Shown piece by piece: positions 7,874 through 16,586 of a DNA stretch of 64,000 nucleotides. The translations under genes and the position numbers were made by a program. Under the pieces are notes generated by a model that saw only the letters and a program-made list of their open reading frames with translations, made no database searches and had not been told where the DNA came from. The number at the start of each line of letters is the position of its first letter. The stretch's first letter is position 1. This stretch comes from Candidatus Poribacteria bacterium (GTDB lineage Bacteria > Poribacteria > WGA-4E > WGA-3G): NCBI GenBank assembly GCA_028820845.1, contig JAPPII010000022.1, forward strand, positions 87,663 through 151,662, in the 5' to 3' direction.

Positions 7874-8560
7874 ATGAGAGAGAGTTGGCGAAATCTCATT
7901 GATCTCGTTGTGAACCCAAAGGCTACGTTTACGCGGTTGAAGTCTAAACCAAAGTACGGTGTTGCATTCTTCGTTTTCTGCTTCCTCGTCGTGCTGCTGG
8001 CATGGATCGTTTTTCCATTTACACAGAAGTTTGTTAACCCAGAGTATGCAAGTAGTTTGGCCGATGTTCAACTGTTTGGATCTACCAAAGCGGCATCTAT
8101 GGGACTTGTTGCGGTAAGCGGCATTGCTCTTGGCATTCTCTGTGCCGTTACGTTCAGTGCTATACTTATCGTGGTGTCGCGAGTTTTCGAGGCAAATGAG
8201 GCACTCAAGTTTAAACATGTCTTCGCCGCTTGGTGGCACACTATCTTGATTAATCCAGCGATATTTTTTATCAATGTCGCATTCGTTCCAGTTTTTAGGC
8301 GCGTTGAAGATATTGAAACACTCATTGATTTAAGAGTGATTCCGGGACTCCACATGTTGGTGCCAACCCTCGAAAATCAGTATCTTTTGGTGTTTTTGAG
8401 TTTTGTTGATATTTTAGCTATATGGAATATCTTTGTTTTAACTGTAGCGGTTGCTACACTCGCGGAAGTCAGGAAAACAAAAGCGTGTCTTACGGCGGTA
8501 ATTATTTGGCTCTTAAGAGTTGGTATTGATGTTATATTCCAAGTTGGATATTCTTCTTAG
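7874..8560 (+). CDS. Yip1-family integral membrane protein
   Basis: The 228-residue product starts with the typical amphipathic lead W-R-N-L-I-D-L-V-V-N-P-K-A-T-F, as in bacterial Yip1 domain proteins. About five hydrophobic helices follow (near 32-52, 77-105, 128-150, 170-195 and 205-222). The family is of unknown function in bacteria; in eukaryotes relatives act in vesicle traffic. It is not clearly in an operon: a possible promoter precedes it and the next gene is 190 bases away. No good ribosome site is seen upstream of the ATG. Confidence 0.75.
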   Translation: MRESWRNLIDLVVNPKATFTRLKSKPKYGVAFFVFCFLVVLLAWIVFPFTQKFVNPEYASSLADVQLFGSTKAASMGLVAVSGIALGILCAVTFSAILIVVSRVFEANEALKFKHVFAAWWHTILINPAIFFINVAFVPVFRRVEDIETLIDLRVIPGLHMLVPTLENQYLLVFLSFVDILAIWNIFVLTVAVATLAEVRKTKACLTAVIIWLLRVGIDVIFQVGYSS

Positions 8561-8748
8561 GGAACACGTGCGTAAAAGAGAGTCGTTAGAATCTTATAGA
8601 GCATTGGTAGATTTTAGAGTTAATTTGGACGCTCAGCATCGGTGGGGTCGAAAAATGCCCTGATAGTTGGTAAGCATACTGACTGCTGAGAGTGGAGGAC
8701 AACGGAACGCCCTAATGGCTGATAGCCATATAATGTAGGTGGAGGAGA
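8561..8748. repeat. Intergenic region with heptad-type repeats
   Basis: From about 8661 the units TGATAGT, TGGTAAG, CATACTG, ACTGCTG are followed, after a short core, by TGGCTGATAGCCA near 8716-8728. A GGAGGAG ribosome site at 8741-8747 belongs to the next gene. No gene is seen. Confidence 0.45.
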
Positions 8749-8751
8749 ATG

Positions 8752-11700
8752 ATGAATACAAGGGAAGGTTACGCAGAATTACAAGCAAGAATTTTGAGGG
8801 CGCGACGTGTGTGGAAACGCAGTCTCTTCTGGACAGGGTTTGCTATTGTCCTGACAGGCATTATCGCTTTAGTTGCGGGTGAAGCTATCATTGATTGGTT
8901 GATGCCGCTTCCAAGTCCTGTCCGTATTGCATTGTTAATAGTCGGTGTAGGCGTTACGGGTTACCTACTATATAAATATCTCGTTCAACCGCTCCGGGCA
9001 TCACTCACGCTCCGTGATGTCGCCCTTAATGTTGAACGAAACCATCCCGACCTTGAGGATAGATTGATCAGTGCGATCGAATTCGGAGACCGGGAATCAA
9101 CGGATCCAATTGAAGCGCACATGCTCCAACGCCTGTTGGCGGATACCACACAGCGGACGGAAGGGATTGATTTTAGAGCGACGGTTGATCACAGTCGCAC
9201 TCGCAAGCATGTTGGCATTGCAGCTTTGGTTTTTGTTGGTTGTTGCGTCCTCTCACTCTTATTTCCGAAAGAAATACATACCAGCTTGCTCCGCGTATTC
9301 ACCCCTTGGGAAAAAACCGACCCGATTTTAACGACGCACCTCACTGTTGAGCCGGGAAACGCTCGTATTCTACGAGGCAAGAGTTTACCCATTCATGTCA
9401 CTGTCACCGGCAAGTCTGCTGAAAAGGTTGTTCTCGCTTATCAGGATACTCGTGAATCGGATCCCACTACTGCTGAAGTCGAAACAACCGAACAGCAGTC
9501 CAAAACTATGATTGGCATGTTGCGAAATCCGGAGGACAAGCGTGGGTTCGCTTATGAGATTTTCAATATTGATGCCGATATGGAATACTATATCGTCGCG
9601 AACGAGGTTACTTCGGAACGCTATACGGTCGAAGTATTTGATATGCCGAGAGTAACTGAAATATCTGTTGCTTACACATATCCAACCTATACCCGACTTA
9701 AACCTGTCGTGCAAACAGGGACAGGTGATATTCAGGCTGTCGTCGGCACGCGCGCAGAACTCAAAATTGTAACAAATAAAGCCATTCAAACCGCAAAGTT
9801 CACGCTTAAAACGGATACAAGGCAGGATTCTTTTTTTCAAAAATTAACAGAAACACCGGAACCCGAGCCAACACAAATGGTTATTTCTGATGGGAACACG
9901 CTGACAACAGCCATAGATGTTGTTGCGAACGGGAGATATACTGTTGAACTCCTATGTATTGATGGGTTCAACAACGAGATACCTATTGAATACAACATTA
10001 AGGCTGTTCCAGACGCTGCGCCTGAAGTCGTAATCAAGGAACCTGGGCGTGATATTAAAACTACAAAGTTAGGTGAAGTGGAAATTATTGCTGAGGCAAC
10101 GGACGACTACGGTATCGCTGAATTAAAACTCAGATATCACATCGGTGCCGATGAATTGCAAAAGATTGCCCTTAATGCCAATGCCCCACCTTTAAGTGCT
10201 ATTGAAGAAAAAGCGACGGACGATGCGTTTGTGCATCGTGTTTTAAATGGCAGCTACACTTTCTATATCGAAGAATTTGACGTGGAACCGGGTGATGTTA
10301 TCTCTTACTACGCCCATGCCACTGATAATAACACACAGACCGGTCCTGGTGAAGCCAGCAGCGACATTTACTTCATCGAAATCCGACCCTTTAACGAGGA
10401 TTTCCATGAAGGTGAATCAGAACAAGCGCAAGCACAAGCGGAACCAAATCCACTCGCGGGTATCATTGCCTCTCAGAAGCAGATTATCCGAGACACGTGG
10501 AAGCATACGAACGCTCAATCTACAACCAGTGAAGAATATCAGTCGGCTGTCAAGCAGACTGCTGACAAGCAAGCCGAATTAAAAGATAAAACGCAAAAGT
10601 TCGTAGATGAGTTGAGCGTGGCTATACAGACGACTGCGCAGGTCTCACCTGAGATTCTGATGAATTTGGAAGACGCTATTAGTAACATGGGTGAAGCAAC
10701 GGACCATCTGAATGCCATCCAGCCGACTGAGGCGATACCGCCAGAGCAAAATGCTCTTGAACTCCTCATCAAAGTCAACCTTGAGATTCCCAAAGTACTC
10801 ATGCAAATGCGGAGCAGTAATCCGCAAGCCGCCGAGGACCTTGAACTCGAGATGGAAGAATTGCAAAGTGAACTTGAGAATCAGCAGAATGAACTGGATA
10901 TGGAAATGCAGGAACAGACACAAGAGATGTTAGATCAGGCGCGTCAGATGTTGCAGGAACAACAGCAGCTCAGTCAACAGAGCCAGCAATTAGGACGTGA
11001 AAGTGAACCTTCTCCGAGCGAGATGCAGCAGAATAGCCAGCAACAGGGACAGTTGTCACAACAGGCACAACAGATGGCACAGCAGCTCGGCACTATGCAA
11101 CAGAGTGGGCAGGGGACACAAGGGGAACGCCTCAATCAAGCAGGTCAAGCGATGCAACAGGCTGGTGAACAGATGCAGGAAGCCTCGGAAGGCATGGAGC
11201 AACAGCAACCTCAGCTCAGTGCCGCCAAGGGAGAAAAGGCGGAAGAGCGGATTGAGGAGGCTATTGAGCAGTTGGAGAGGGTCGCCGCGGAGTTCACAGA
11301 AGATACGCTTGAGAGAACCGCACAACAGCTTCAGGAGTTGACAGAGGCGCAATCTGAGGTCCAACAACAGACACAGGAACTCAGAAGCCGCTCGCAACAG
11401 TCGGAAATGCGTCCTGAAGATTTCCGACGGGCATCTGAACTCGCTAACCAGCAGCGCGAACTTCAGCGAGATTTGGAAACACTCGAACGCGAATTGAGGA
11501 ATCTTCAAACGCAACTCAACCCGGAAAATCCAGAGGCAGCCCAAAACGTAGGGGATGCTACAAGACGCTTCGCAGAGGAACAGACCTTGGAGGATATGTC
11601 AACCGCACAGCGTGCCTTGCAGTGGCGAAGCTTCCGAGCCGCTGATCAGAATCAGCAAGAGGCACTTGATGCACTCAATCAAGCGCAAGCCGATCTCCAA

Positions 11701-12252
11701 CAGGCGCAAGCGAATATGGCAAACACTGAGGAAGAACAACTCGAAACTGCGCTCCAACAACTTCAGCAAGCGCGTGAACAGATGGAGGATATCCAACGCG
11801 AGCTTCAGGCGATGGAAGGGCAAGAACAGACGGAAGAACAGCAACGCCGTCAGCAACAACTCGCGCAACAGCAACAGCAGCTCGAAGAACGCCTGCAACA
11901 AGCACAACAAGCGATGCAAAGACAACAAAACCAGCAGCCCGGTCAGCAACCCGGACAAGACGGTGAAGCCGAAAATCAGGAAGCACGTGCTGGGGGTAGA
12001 GAGTCTGATCGCGAACTTAATGAACTCTGGCTCGGTATGCTTGATACGATGGACCACCGTCCTGGAAATCGTTCAAACCCGTTCCCTAATTATGAATTCG
12101 TTATTCGCGACCTGAATAAACTTGAAGCCGCACTTGAGGATCGGCTCAACACCCTTCAAGAGAAAAAACGACTCACACAAGTTGCTAAAGAGGGTGTCCC
12201 ACCTGAATACCGAAGACTCGTTGATGACTATTACGAATCTTTATCACAATAA
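8752..12252 (+). CDS. Large DUF4175-like membrane protein with Gln-rich coiled coil
   Basis: The product is 1166 residues. Two N-terminal membrane helices (about 25-45 and 53-72) and a third near 155-173 anchor an extracytoplasmic part of beta-rich domains to about residue 550. A long coiled coil, very rich in Gln and Glu, follows (about 690-1095, for example QQQLEERLQQAQQAMQRQQN). The end is conserved (ELWLGMLDTMDHR, PPEYRRLVDDYYESLSQ). The architecture fits DUF4175-type proteins found beside BatA/MoxR genes in planctomycete-like bacteria. GGAGGAG four bases before ATG 8752 favours that start over ATG 8749. Its CAG/CAA codon runs generate long meaningless open frames on both strands. A role in envelope stress or structure is only inferred. 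Confidence 0.7.
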   Translation: MNTREGYAELQARILRARRVWKRSLFWTGFAIVLTGIIALVAGEAIIDWLMPLPSPVRIALLIVGVGVTGYLLYKYLVQPLRASLTLRDVALNVERNHPDLEDRLISAIEFGDRESTDPIEAHMLQRLLADTTQRTEGIDFRATVDHSRTRKHVGIAALVFVGCCVLSLLFPKEIHTSLLRVFTPWEKTDPILTTHLTVEPGNARILRGKSLPIHVTVTGKSAEKVVLAYQDTRESDPTTAEVETTEQQSKTMIGMLRNPEDKRGFAYEIFNIDADMEYYIVANEVTSERYTVEVFDMPRVTEISVAYTYPTYTRLKPVVQTGTGDIQAVVGTRAELKIVTNKAIQTAKFTLKTDTRQDSFFQKLTETPEPEPTQMVISDGNTLTTAIDVVANGRYTVELLCIDGFNNEIPIEYNIKAVPDAAPEVVIKEPGRDIKTTKLGEVEIIAEATDDYGIAELKLRYHIGADELQKIALNANAPPLSAIEEKATDDAFVHRVLNGSYTFYIEEFDVEPGDVISYYAHATDNNTQTGPGEASSDIYFIEIRPFNEDFHEGESEQAQAQAEPNPLAGIIASQKQIIRDTWKHTNAQSTTSEEYQSAVKQTADKQAELKDKTQKFVDELSVAIQTTAQVSPEILMNLEDAISNMGEATDHLNAIQPTEAIPPEQNALELLIKVNLEIPKVLMQMRSSNPQAAEDLELEMEELQSELENQQNELDMEMQEQTQEMLDQARQMLQEQQQLSQQSQQLGRESEPSPSEMQQNSQQQGQLSQQAQQMAQQLGTMQQSGQGTQGERLNQAGQAMQQAGEQMQEASEGMEQQQPQLSAAKGEKAEERIEEAIEQLERVAAEFTEDTLERTAQQLQELTEAQSEVQQQTQELRSRSQQSEMRPEDFRRASELANQQRELQRDLETLERELRNLQTQLNPENPEAAQNVGDATRRFAEEQTLEDMSTAQRALQWRSFRAADQNQQEALDALNQAQADLQQAQANMANTEEEQLETALQQLQQAREQMEDIQRELQAMEGQEQTEEQQRRQQQLAQQQQQLEERLQQAQQAMQRQQNQQPGQQPGQDGEAENQEARAGGRESDRELNELWLGMLDTMDHRPGNRSNPFPNYEFVIRDLNKLEAALEDRLNTLQEKKRLTQVAKEGVPPEYRRLVDDYYESLSQ

Positions 12253-12362
12253 TTGGCTGTCAGCAACCAGTTTTCAGCCAGAGATCGTTGTGGCAAGTAA
12301 GAACGTTTGCCACTGCCACACTAATTACTAACAGCTGATGGCTGATAGCCGAAAGCGAAAAA
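12253..12362. repeat. Heptad-repeat composite before ppk2
   Basis: A left array (GGCTGTC, AGCAACC, AGTTTTC near 12255-12276) is followed by a hairpin core (GTGGCAA and TTTGCCAC), then six heptads from 12321 (CTAATTA, CTAACAG, CTGATGG, CTGATAG, CCGAAAG, CGAAAAA). They end two bases before the chosen ppk2 ATG. Confidence 0.6.
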
Positions 12363-12364
12363 AT

Positions 12365-13177
12365 ATGGAACTTCAAGCTAAAAGTATTGTCAATCCGGGT
12401 GAGTTAGTCAGTTTGGACGATCACCCACCCGAATATACCGGAACTTACGAGAAGAAGGGTCAAACCAAGAAAAGACTTAAAAAGTTACATAAGCAACTCC
12501 TGGAACTTCAGGGATTGCTTTACGCTGAAAGCCAACATGCCCTGCTCATTATCCTGCAAGGCATGGATACATGCGGCAAAGATGGAACCATTCGGGGGGT
12601 GATGTCTGGCATCAACGTCCAAGGCTGCAATGTCGTTAATTTCAAAGTGCCAACCGCAGATGAACTCTCTCGAGATTTCTTATGGCGTGCCCACAGAGTC
12701 GTCCCATCGAAAGGAAAAATCGGCATCTTTAACCGCTCACACTATGAAGATGTCCTCGTTGTTCGGGTACATAACATTGTGCCGGAATCGGTCTGGTCGC
12801 AGCGTTATCAGCAAATCAACGATTTTGAGAGGATGCTCGTTGAAAGTGGAACGGTTGTTCTGAAATTTTTCCTTCATATCTCGAAAGATGAACAGAAACA
12901 ACGGCTTGAATCTCGGATTAGCGATCCGACAAAACATTGGAAAGTCGAAGCATCTGATATTCGGGAACGCGCCTATTGGGACGACTACATGCAAGCGTTT
13001 GAGGTTATGCTCCAAAAATGTAGTACCGACTGGGCACCTTGGCATATCATCCCCGCGAATAAGAAGTGGTATCGGAACCTCGTTATTGCAGAGTGTGTTG
13101 TTGATGCACTCAAAAAACTCGACATGCAGTATCCTGAACCTAAGATTGATGTTACCCAACTCAGGATTGTTGATTGA
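12365..13177 (+). CDS. ppk2: Polyphosphate kinase 2 family phosphotransferase
   Basis: The 270-residue product is a full PPK2 catalytic domain, which transfers phosphate between polyphosphate and nucleotides. Visible are the Walker A-like GMDTCGKDGTIRGV near residue 69, the lid/Walker B region GIFNRSHYEDVLVVRVH, and WKVEASDIRERAYWDDYMQAFE, all standard for the family. Both AMP- and ADP-using subclasses share these motifs, so direction and acceptor are not decided. The start at 12365 is preferred. An in-frame ATG nine codons upstream would translate repeat sequence (MADSRKRKN) not expected in the family. No Shine-Dalgarno site is visible. Confidence 0.93.
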   Translation: MELQAKSIVNPGELVSLDDHPPEYTGTYEKKGQTKKRLKKLHKQLLELQGLLYAESQHALLIILQGMDTCGKDGTIRGVMSGINVQGCNVVNFKVPTADELSRDFLWRAHRVVPSKGKIGIFNRSHYEDVLVVRVHNIVPESVWSQRYQQINDFERMLVESGTVVLKFFLHISKDEQKQRLESRISDPTKHWKVEASDIRERAYWDDYMQAFEVMLQKCSTDWAPWHIIPANKKWYRNLVIAECVVDALKKLDMQYPEPKIDVTQLRIVD

Positions 13178-13289
13178 AGCACCTTTAGCAATCGTTAAAA
13201 AACCTGCTTTAGGGCAAAAAAGGTTGCTAACTTTACCGAACACCTGCAAGGACAACGGACGCAGCAGCCCAGGAGCAATAGTTAAAAAC

Positions 13290-14069
13290 ATGGTTTCAGA
13301 ACAGCAGTTAGCACAATTTGAAGAAGAAGGTTACCTCCTCCTTTCAGGATTGATTCCGAAAGAGACTGTCACAAAAGCAGAGCAGGCAATGTGGCAGATG
13401 ATGGGAATGGATGCGGAAGACCCAGACTCATGGGGACAGTTTAAGCGTCCACACCTTGCCGGGTTTTACATGGAGAAAATGGGAGATGGAAAGCGGGTTG
13501 AGCTTTACGGTGTTACCCATCCCGATGTCTTAGCGTGTTGCACGCCTGATTACCTCACTATCCTTAAGCAACTCGCTTCCCGATATCCAGAGATCCCACA
13601 TTGTGAAAGTCAACAGCCGGATGGTATCTGGGCACTGAATCAATTCCCCGTTTCAACCGATTGGAAAAACCCGTCACCCCATTTAGATGGCGATTTTCGG
13701 GATTTCCGATTGGATCCTGGAACCTTCCGCGCAACCAGTCTCACCTACCTCACTGATGCCAATTCGCACGGCGGGACGACGGTAATATGGCCCGAAGGTC
13801 CACAACGGATTCGTGAGTTTCGCAAGAAAAACCCGGAGTTCTCCAACCATGTCGGTGATATGAAAGCGCAGTTTCCAGAGATGGATTTAGGCGAGCCGAT
13901 GGAGATCGTTGCTAAACAGGGGGATGTCCTCTTTTTCCACCATCTACTGCCGCATTCTGGCACAATGAATGTTGGAAGTTCCGCACGTTTCGCAATTCGA
14001 TATATGTGCTTATGCCTCTCATGTCGTAAATGGGAGAAAAAAGGGGAGTGGAATCTCTGGATGCCCTGA
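13290..14069 (+). CDS. Phytanoyl-CoA dioxygenase (PhyH)-family oxygenase
   Basis: The 259-residue product belongs to the PhyH branch of Fe(II)/2-oxoglutarate dioxygenases. The proximal iron ligands are H131-x-D133 in SPHLDGDF, the distal ligand is probably H222 (HHLLPHSGTMN), and R233 (SARFAIRY) should bind 2-oxoglutarate. The N-terminal LAQFEEEGYLLLSGLI is the usual family start, which supports the ATG at 13290. The open frame continues far upstream inside ppk2, but that part is out of frame with a real gene. The substrate is unknown. It follows ppk2 by 112 bases with no recognised signal between. Confidence 0.9.
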   Translation: MVSEQQLAQFEEEGYLLLSGLIPKETVTKAEQAMWQMMGMDAEDPDSWGQFKRPHLAGFYMEKMGDGKRVELYGVTHPDVLACCTPDYLTILKQLASRYPEIPHCESQQPDGIWALNQFPVSTDWKNPSPHLDGDFRDFRLDPGTFRATSLTYLTDANSHGGTTVIWPEGPQRIREFRKKNPEFSNHVGDMKAQFPEMDLGEPMEIVAKQGDVLFFHHLLPHSGTMNVGSSARFAIRYMCLCLSCRKWEKKGEWNLWMP

Positions 14070-14136
14070 AAAGTAGTAGGCAGACTCCGTTCTGCCGCAC
14101 ACAAATAGAAAAAACAATGAAACGAAGGAGTAAAAG

Positions 14137-14880
14137 ATGATTCAAAAAAGTATTTCTGGTTGGTATTTTTTACTGGCTGTTGCTGTTGTCTTGAGTTTCG
14201 TTATTGTGCCAATTACAGTCGCACAAGAGGTCTTTGTGCGGACCGGTTTTGAGGAATTCACTGTCGGCGATACACCCGACGACTGGGAGGCAATTGGCGG
14301 AGACTTTGAGGTTACTAAGGACACCGTCAAAACCGATAAACAGGCACTCGCTATCTTAGCAGGTGCAGACGGGGATGGACTCGGTGTGCCTATAGAAACC
14401 GACAATCCTCTCATTTCTGCTGAATTCTGGATCTATGTTGAAGGGGGTGGACGCTCCTTGAATATTAAGCTCGCTTCTGCTGACAATATCGGTGAGAACA
14501 ATGGCTGCACCTACATCAATTGGGACGCAGATATGGTTCGCCTCTACGACGGTGCTGCCTGGCAGCCCATTGGGGAATTTGAAACCGATACATGGAAGTA
14601 CGTCCGCATCATCGCCGATTTTGAAAAAAGTGAATTTTCGTTCGCCTCAGGAGACGATAGGGACGATGCCTTGGGTGCCAAAGCAGAAGACGGCCTTCCG
14701 TTTCGGAACCCCGCACTCGGTCCCACCGCCAAGTGGTTCGCTTTCTATGTCTGGGGCATGGCCTCGCCAGCTTACTTCGACGATCTACTCGTCTATGAAG
14801 GCGCAGATGCACTCGATCTCGCCGTTGATCCCAGCCAAAAACTCACCACATTTTGGGGACAGGTTAAGCACGGGTTGTAA
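14137..14880 (+). CDS. Secreted beta-sandwich protein with K-L-T-T-F-W tail motif
   Basis: The 247-residue product has a clear signal peptide (hydrophobic residues about 9-26, then TVAQE). The body shows a LamG/concanavalin-type fold: FEEFTVGDTPDDWEAIGGDFEV, a central ISAEFWIYVEGGG strand set and a late PAYFDDLLVYEGAD segment, which usually closes such jelly rolls. It is likely exported to the surface or medium. An AAGGAG site lies seven bases before the ATG. The C-terminus VDPSQKLTTFWGQVKHGL carries the shared tail motif. No catalytic residues were recognised; carbohydrate binding is possible. Confidence 0.8.
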   Translation: MIQKSISGWYFLLAVAVVLSFVIVPITVAQEVFVRTGFEEFTVGDTPDDWEAIGGDFEVTKDTVKTDKQALAILAGADGDGLGVPIETDNPLISAEFWIYVEGGGRSLNIKLASADNIGENNGCTYINWDADMVRLYDGAAWQPIGEFETDTWKYVRIIADFEKSEFSFASGDDRDDALGAKAEDGLPFRNPALGPTAKWFAFYVWGMASPAYFDDLLVYEGADALDLAVDPSQKLTTFWGQVKHGL

Positions 14881-14901
14881 GAAAACGTGAATTGGGTATT
14901 T

Positions 14902-14960
14902 GTAGCATGATGCACGTTGCATCTGGGCGAGTACGCCGCAAACCTGTTAGGTTGTGCTAC
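14902..14960. repeat. Palindromic intergenic repeat
   Basis: TGTAGCA at the left and TGCTACG at the right enclose AACCTGTTAGGTT, a palindrome related to the CACAAACTGTTAGTTTGTG family found at 51905, 58971 and 60945. Confidence 0.5.
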
Positions 14961-14992
14961 GTAGGAATATCTCTCGGTCTTGGAGATAAAAA

Positions 14993-15811
14993 ATGAATAA
15001 CAGCGAAACAGTTTGCCTGACACCAGCACAGCGGCTCCACTTCGACATCTACGGCTTTGTCCTATTAGAGGACGTCCTGAGTAGCGACGAAATCGAGCGC
15101 ATGAAAGGGGCACTCTACAGAATGAAAGCCGACGACGACCTTGATGCCAAGCGGGTCTATGCCCGCGGGCAGCGCGAACACCATGTCCTTTTCGGCAACC
15201 TTGTTGCGTATGACCCAGCGTTGTTGGAATACGCCGCACATCCAAAACTCGTGCCACTGGTCGAAGAGGTCGTAGGCGGTGCTGTCCGTCTGGAAGAGAC
15301 CGAAGCCATCATCAATAGCCGTAATCCAGAGACACCACTTGATGAACTCCACAAACGTCGCTATAATCCGACCGGCTTTCATCGTGGCACACAACACGGG
15401 TGGGGGACCTATGTAGAGCAGAACAAGTTCCACTGCATCTTTGTCAAAACACTCGCCTACCTCACCGATGTCGGTCCAGACGACGGCGGGACGTGTGTTA
15501 TCCCCGGAAGCCACCGATTGACGTGGGATCAGAGCGAAATGGTTGAGGCTGCACTATCCGATGACAAACTCATCTACCAAGTCGAGGCATCAGCCGGTTC
15601 CGTGCTGCTTTTTGCCGAAGCATTGATTCACAGCACGACTGCTATCCGTAGCGACAAAGAGCGTGTTATCCTTATCTCCGGCTACACACCCCCGATGGTA
15701 CGCGAATGGCCCGGTAACGAAGTTAGTCCCGAATTTATTAAGACCTTACCGGAGGACATCCGTCCCCTCATTTCAGGAAGCGACAGTTGGCACTGGAAAC
15801 GGCGGTATTGA
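14993..15811 (+). CDS. PhyH-family protein lacking the iron-ligand Asp (H-x-G)
   Basis: The 272-residue product has the PhyH layout: N-terminal LHFDIYGFVLLEDVL, a core LAYLTDVGPDDGGTCVIPGSHR, distal H213 (ALIHSTTA) and R224. At the proximal position, where the three other PhyH proteins here have H-x-D, this one reads F-H130-R-G132. Asp to Gly or Ala at this place is known from non-heme iron halogenases, where halide fills the vacant site. It also occurs in uncharacterised PhyH relatives, so altered chemistry or loss of activity are both possible. A GGAG site about eight bases before the ATG supports the start. It stands alone between two secreted-protein genes. Confidence 0.85.
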   Translation: MNNSETVCLTPAQRLHFDIYGFVLLEDVLSSDEIERMKGALYRMKADDDLDAKRVYARGQREHHVLFGNLVAYDPALLEYAAHPKLVPLVEEVVGGAVRLEETEAIINSRNPETPLDELHKRRYNPTGFHRGTQHGWGTYVEQNKFHCIFVKTLAYLTDVGPDDGGTCVIPGSHRLTWDQSEMVEAALSDDKLIYQVEASAGSVLLFAEALIHSTTAIRSDKERVILISGYTPPMVREWPGNEVSPEFIKTLPEDIRPLISGSDSWHWKRRY

Positions 15812-15854
15812 TTTATTATTTTTCCCGTAAACGTGCTTTCCAAACGTATTCTCA

Positions 15855-16562
15855 TTATTGATATTTGAGCTCTCCCCATGTGATGGCGAGTTTGCCATTC
15901 AGTTCTACGGGGAGAATGCCCGGACCACCGTTCGGTATATTCGTTCCTGTGATTTCAACATCGTCAAACCGAGCTTGTGCGCGGACAACCATAAGTCCGG
16001 CTTTCCCGTTTTTTATCGGATCTCTATCAACAGCAGTGAACATCACATTATCAATTTGAAATTTAATTTTCCCTCGGCTATCAATAGAGGCAGCTAGTTC
16101 ATACCACGTATCCAGTTTTGCTGCGAAATCGAACTCACCCAATGTACTTGTACCTGCTTCGCTCATTTTTGTGATATGGACGAGTTTCTGAGGATACAAA
16201 ATTCGGAGAACGTAGAAGGAAAATTTCTCCCACTCATGATGGAGTATAATTCCAACGGTAGCCGGTTCGCCTTTCGCTTTAACTAATTTGGCTTTGCATG
16301 AAAACGAATAGTTTCTCCAAGCGACTTCACCTGTTGCCAATATACTCGGGGTATTGGGTTTAAACGTTTCACATACTGCTTCACCCCTATTAATCCACCA
16401 TTTCGCATCTTCGCCACGCGTATTAATGATCTCCCATCCTTGTGTGTTGTCGTCTTCAAAAGCGTCTGTCCATGTGCCAGCAAAACTCTGTTGGTTGAAG
16501 ACAATAGTGCATGCAACAATGTGAAAGAAGTATAGAAAACTTCTAAACCTTTTAGATGTCAT
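15855..16562 (-). CDS. Secreted LamG/DUF1080-like protein with K-L-A-I-T-W tail motif
   Basis: The 235-residue product begins with a signal peptide (hydrophobic 10-28). The body resembles a single concanavalin-like domain of the DUF1080/LamG kind: WTDAFEDDNTQGWEIIN, WRNYSFSCKAKLVKA, KLDTWYELAASIDSRGKIKFQID and ARFDDVEITG. Such domains occur in sugar-binding or sugar-hydrolysing surface proteins. The C-terminus VELNGKLAITWGELKYQ is the shared tail. It starts 24 bases after the sulfatase stop on the same strand, so both are probably co-transcribed. That suggests a role in sulfated polysaccharide use, which is inference from position. Confidence 0.8.
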   Translation of the reverse strand: MTSKRFRSFLYFFHIVACTIVFNQQSFAGTWTDAFEDDNTQGWEIINTRGEDAKWWINRGEAVCETFKPNTPSILATGEVAWRNYSFSCKAKLVKAKGEPATVGIILHHEWEKFSFYVLRILYPQKLVHITKMSEAGTSTLGEFDFAAKLDTWYELAASIDSRGKIKFQIDNVMFTAVDRDPIKNGKAGLMVVRAQARFDDVEITGTNIPNGGPGILPVELNGKLAITWGELKYQ

Positions 16563-16586
16563 TACCTTTTCCCTTCATCTTTCATC

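Noticed and set aside
11056..12115. Long open frames on both strands inside the 8752-12252 gene
   Set aside because: They arise from runs of CAG/CAA/GAA codons of the Gln-rich coiled coil, have no ribosome site and translate to low-complexity Arg/Asn/Ser or Leu-rich sequence.
12888..13289. N-terminal extension of the PhyH gene into ppk2
   Set aside because: The extra 134 codons overlap ppk2 in another frame and do not resemble any PhyH sequence; the family start begins at 13290.
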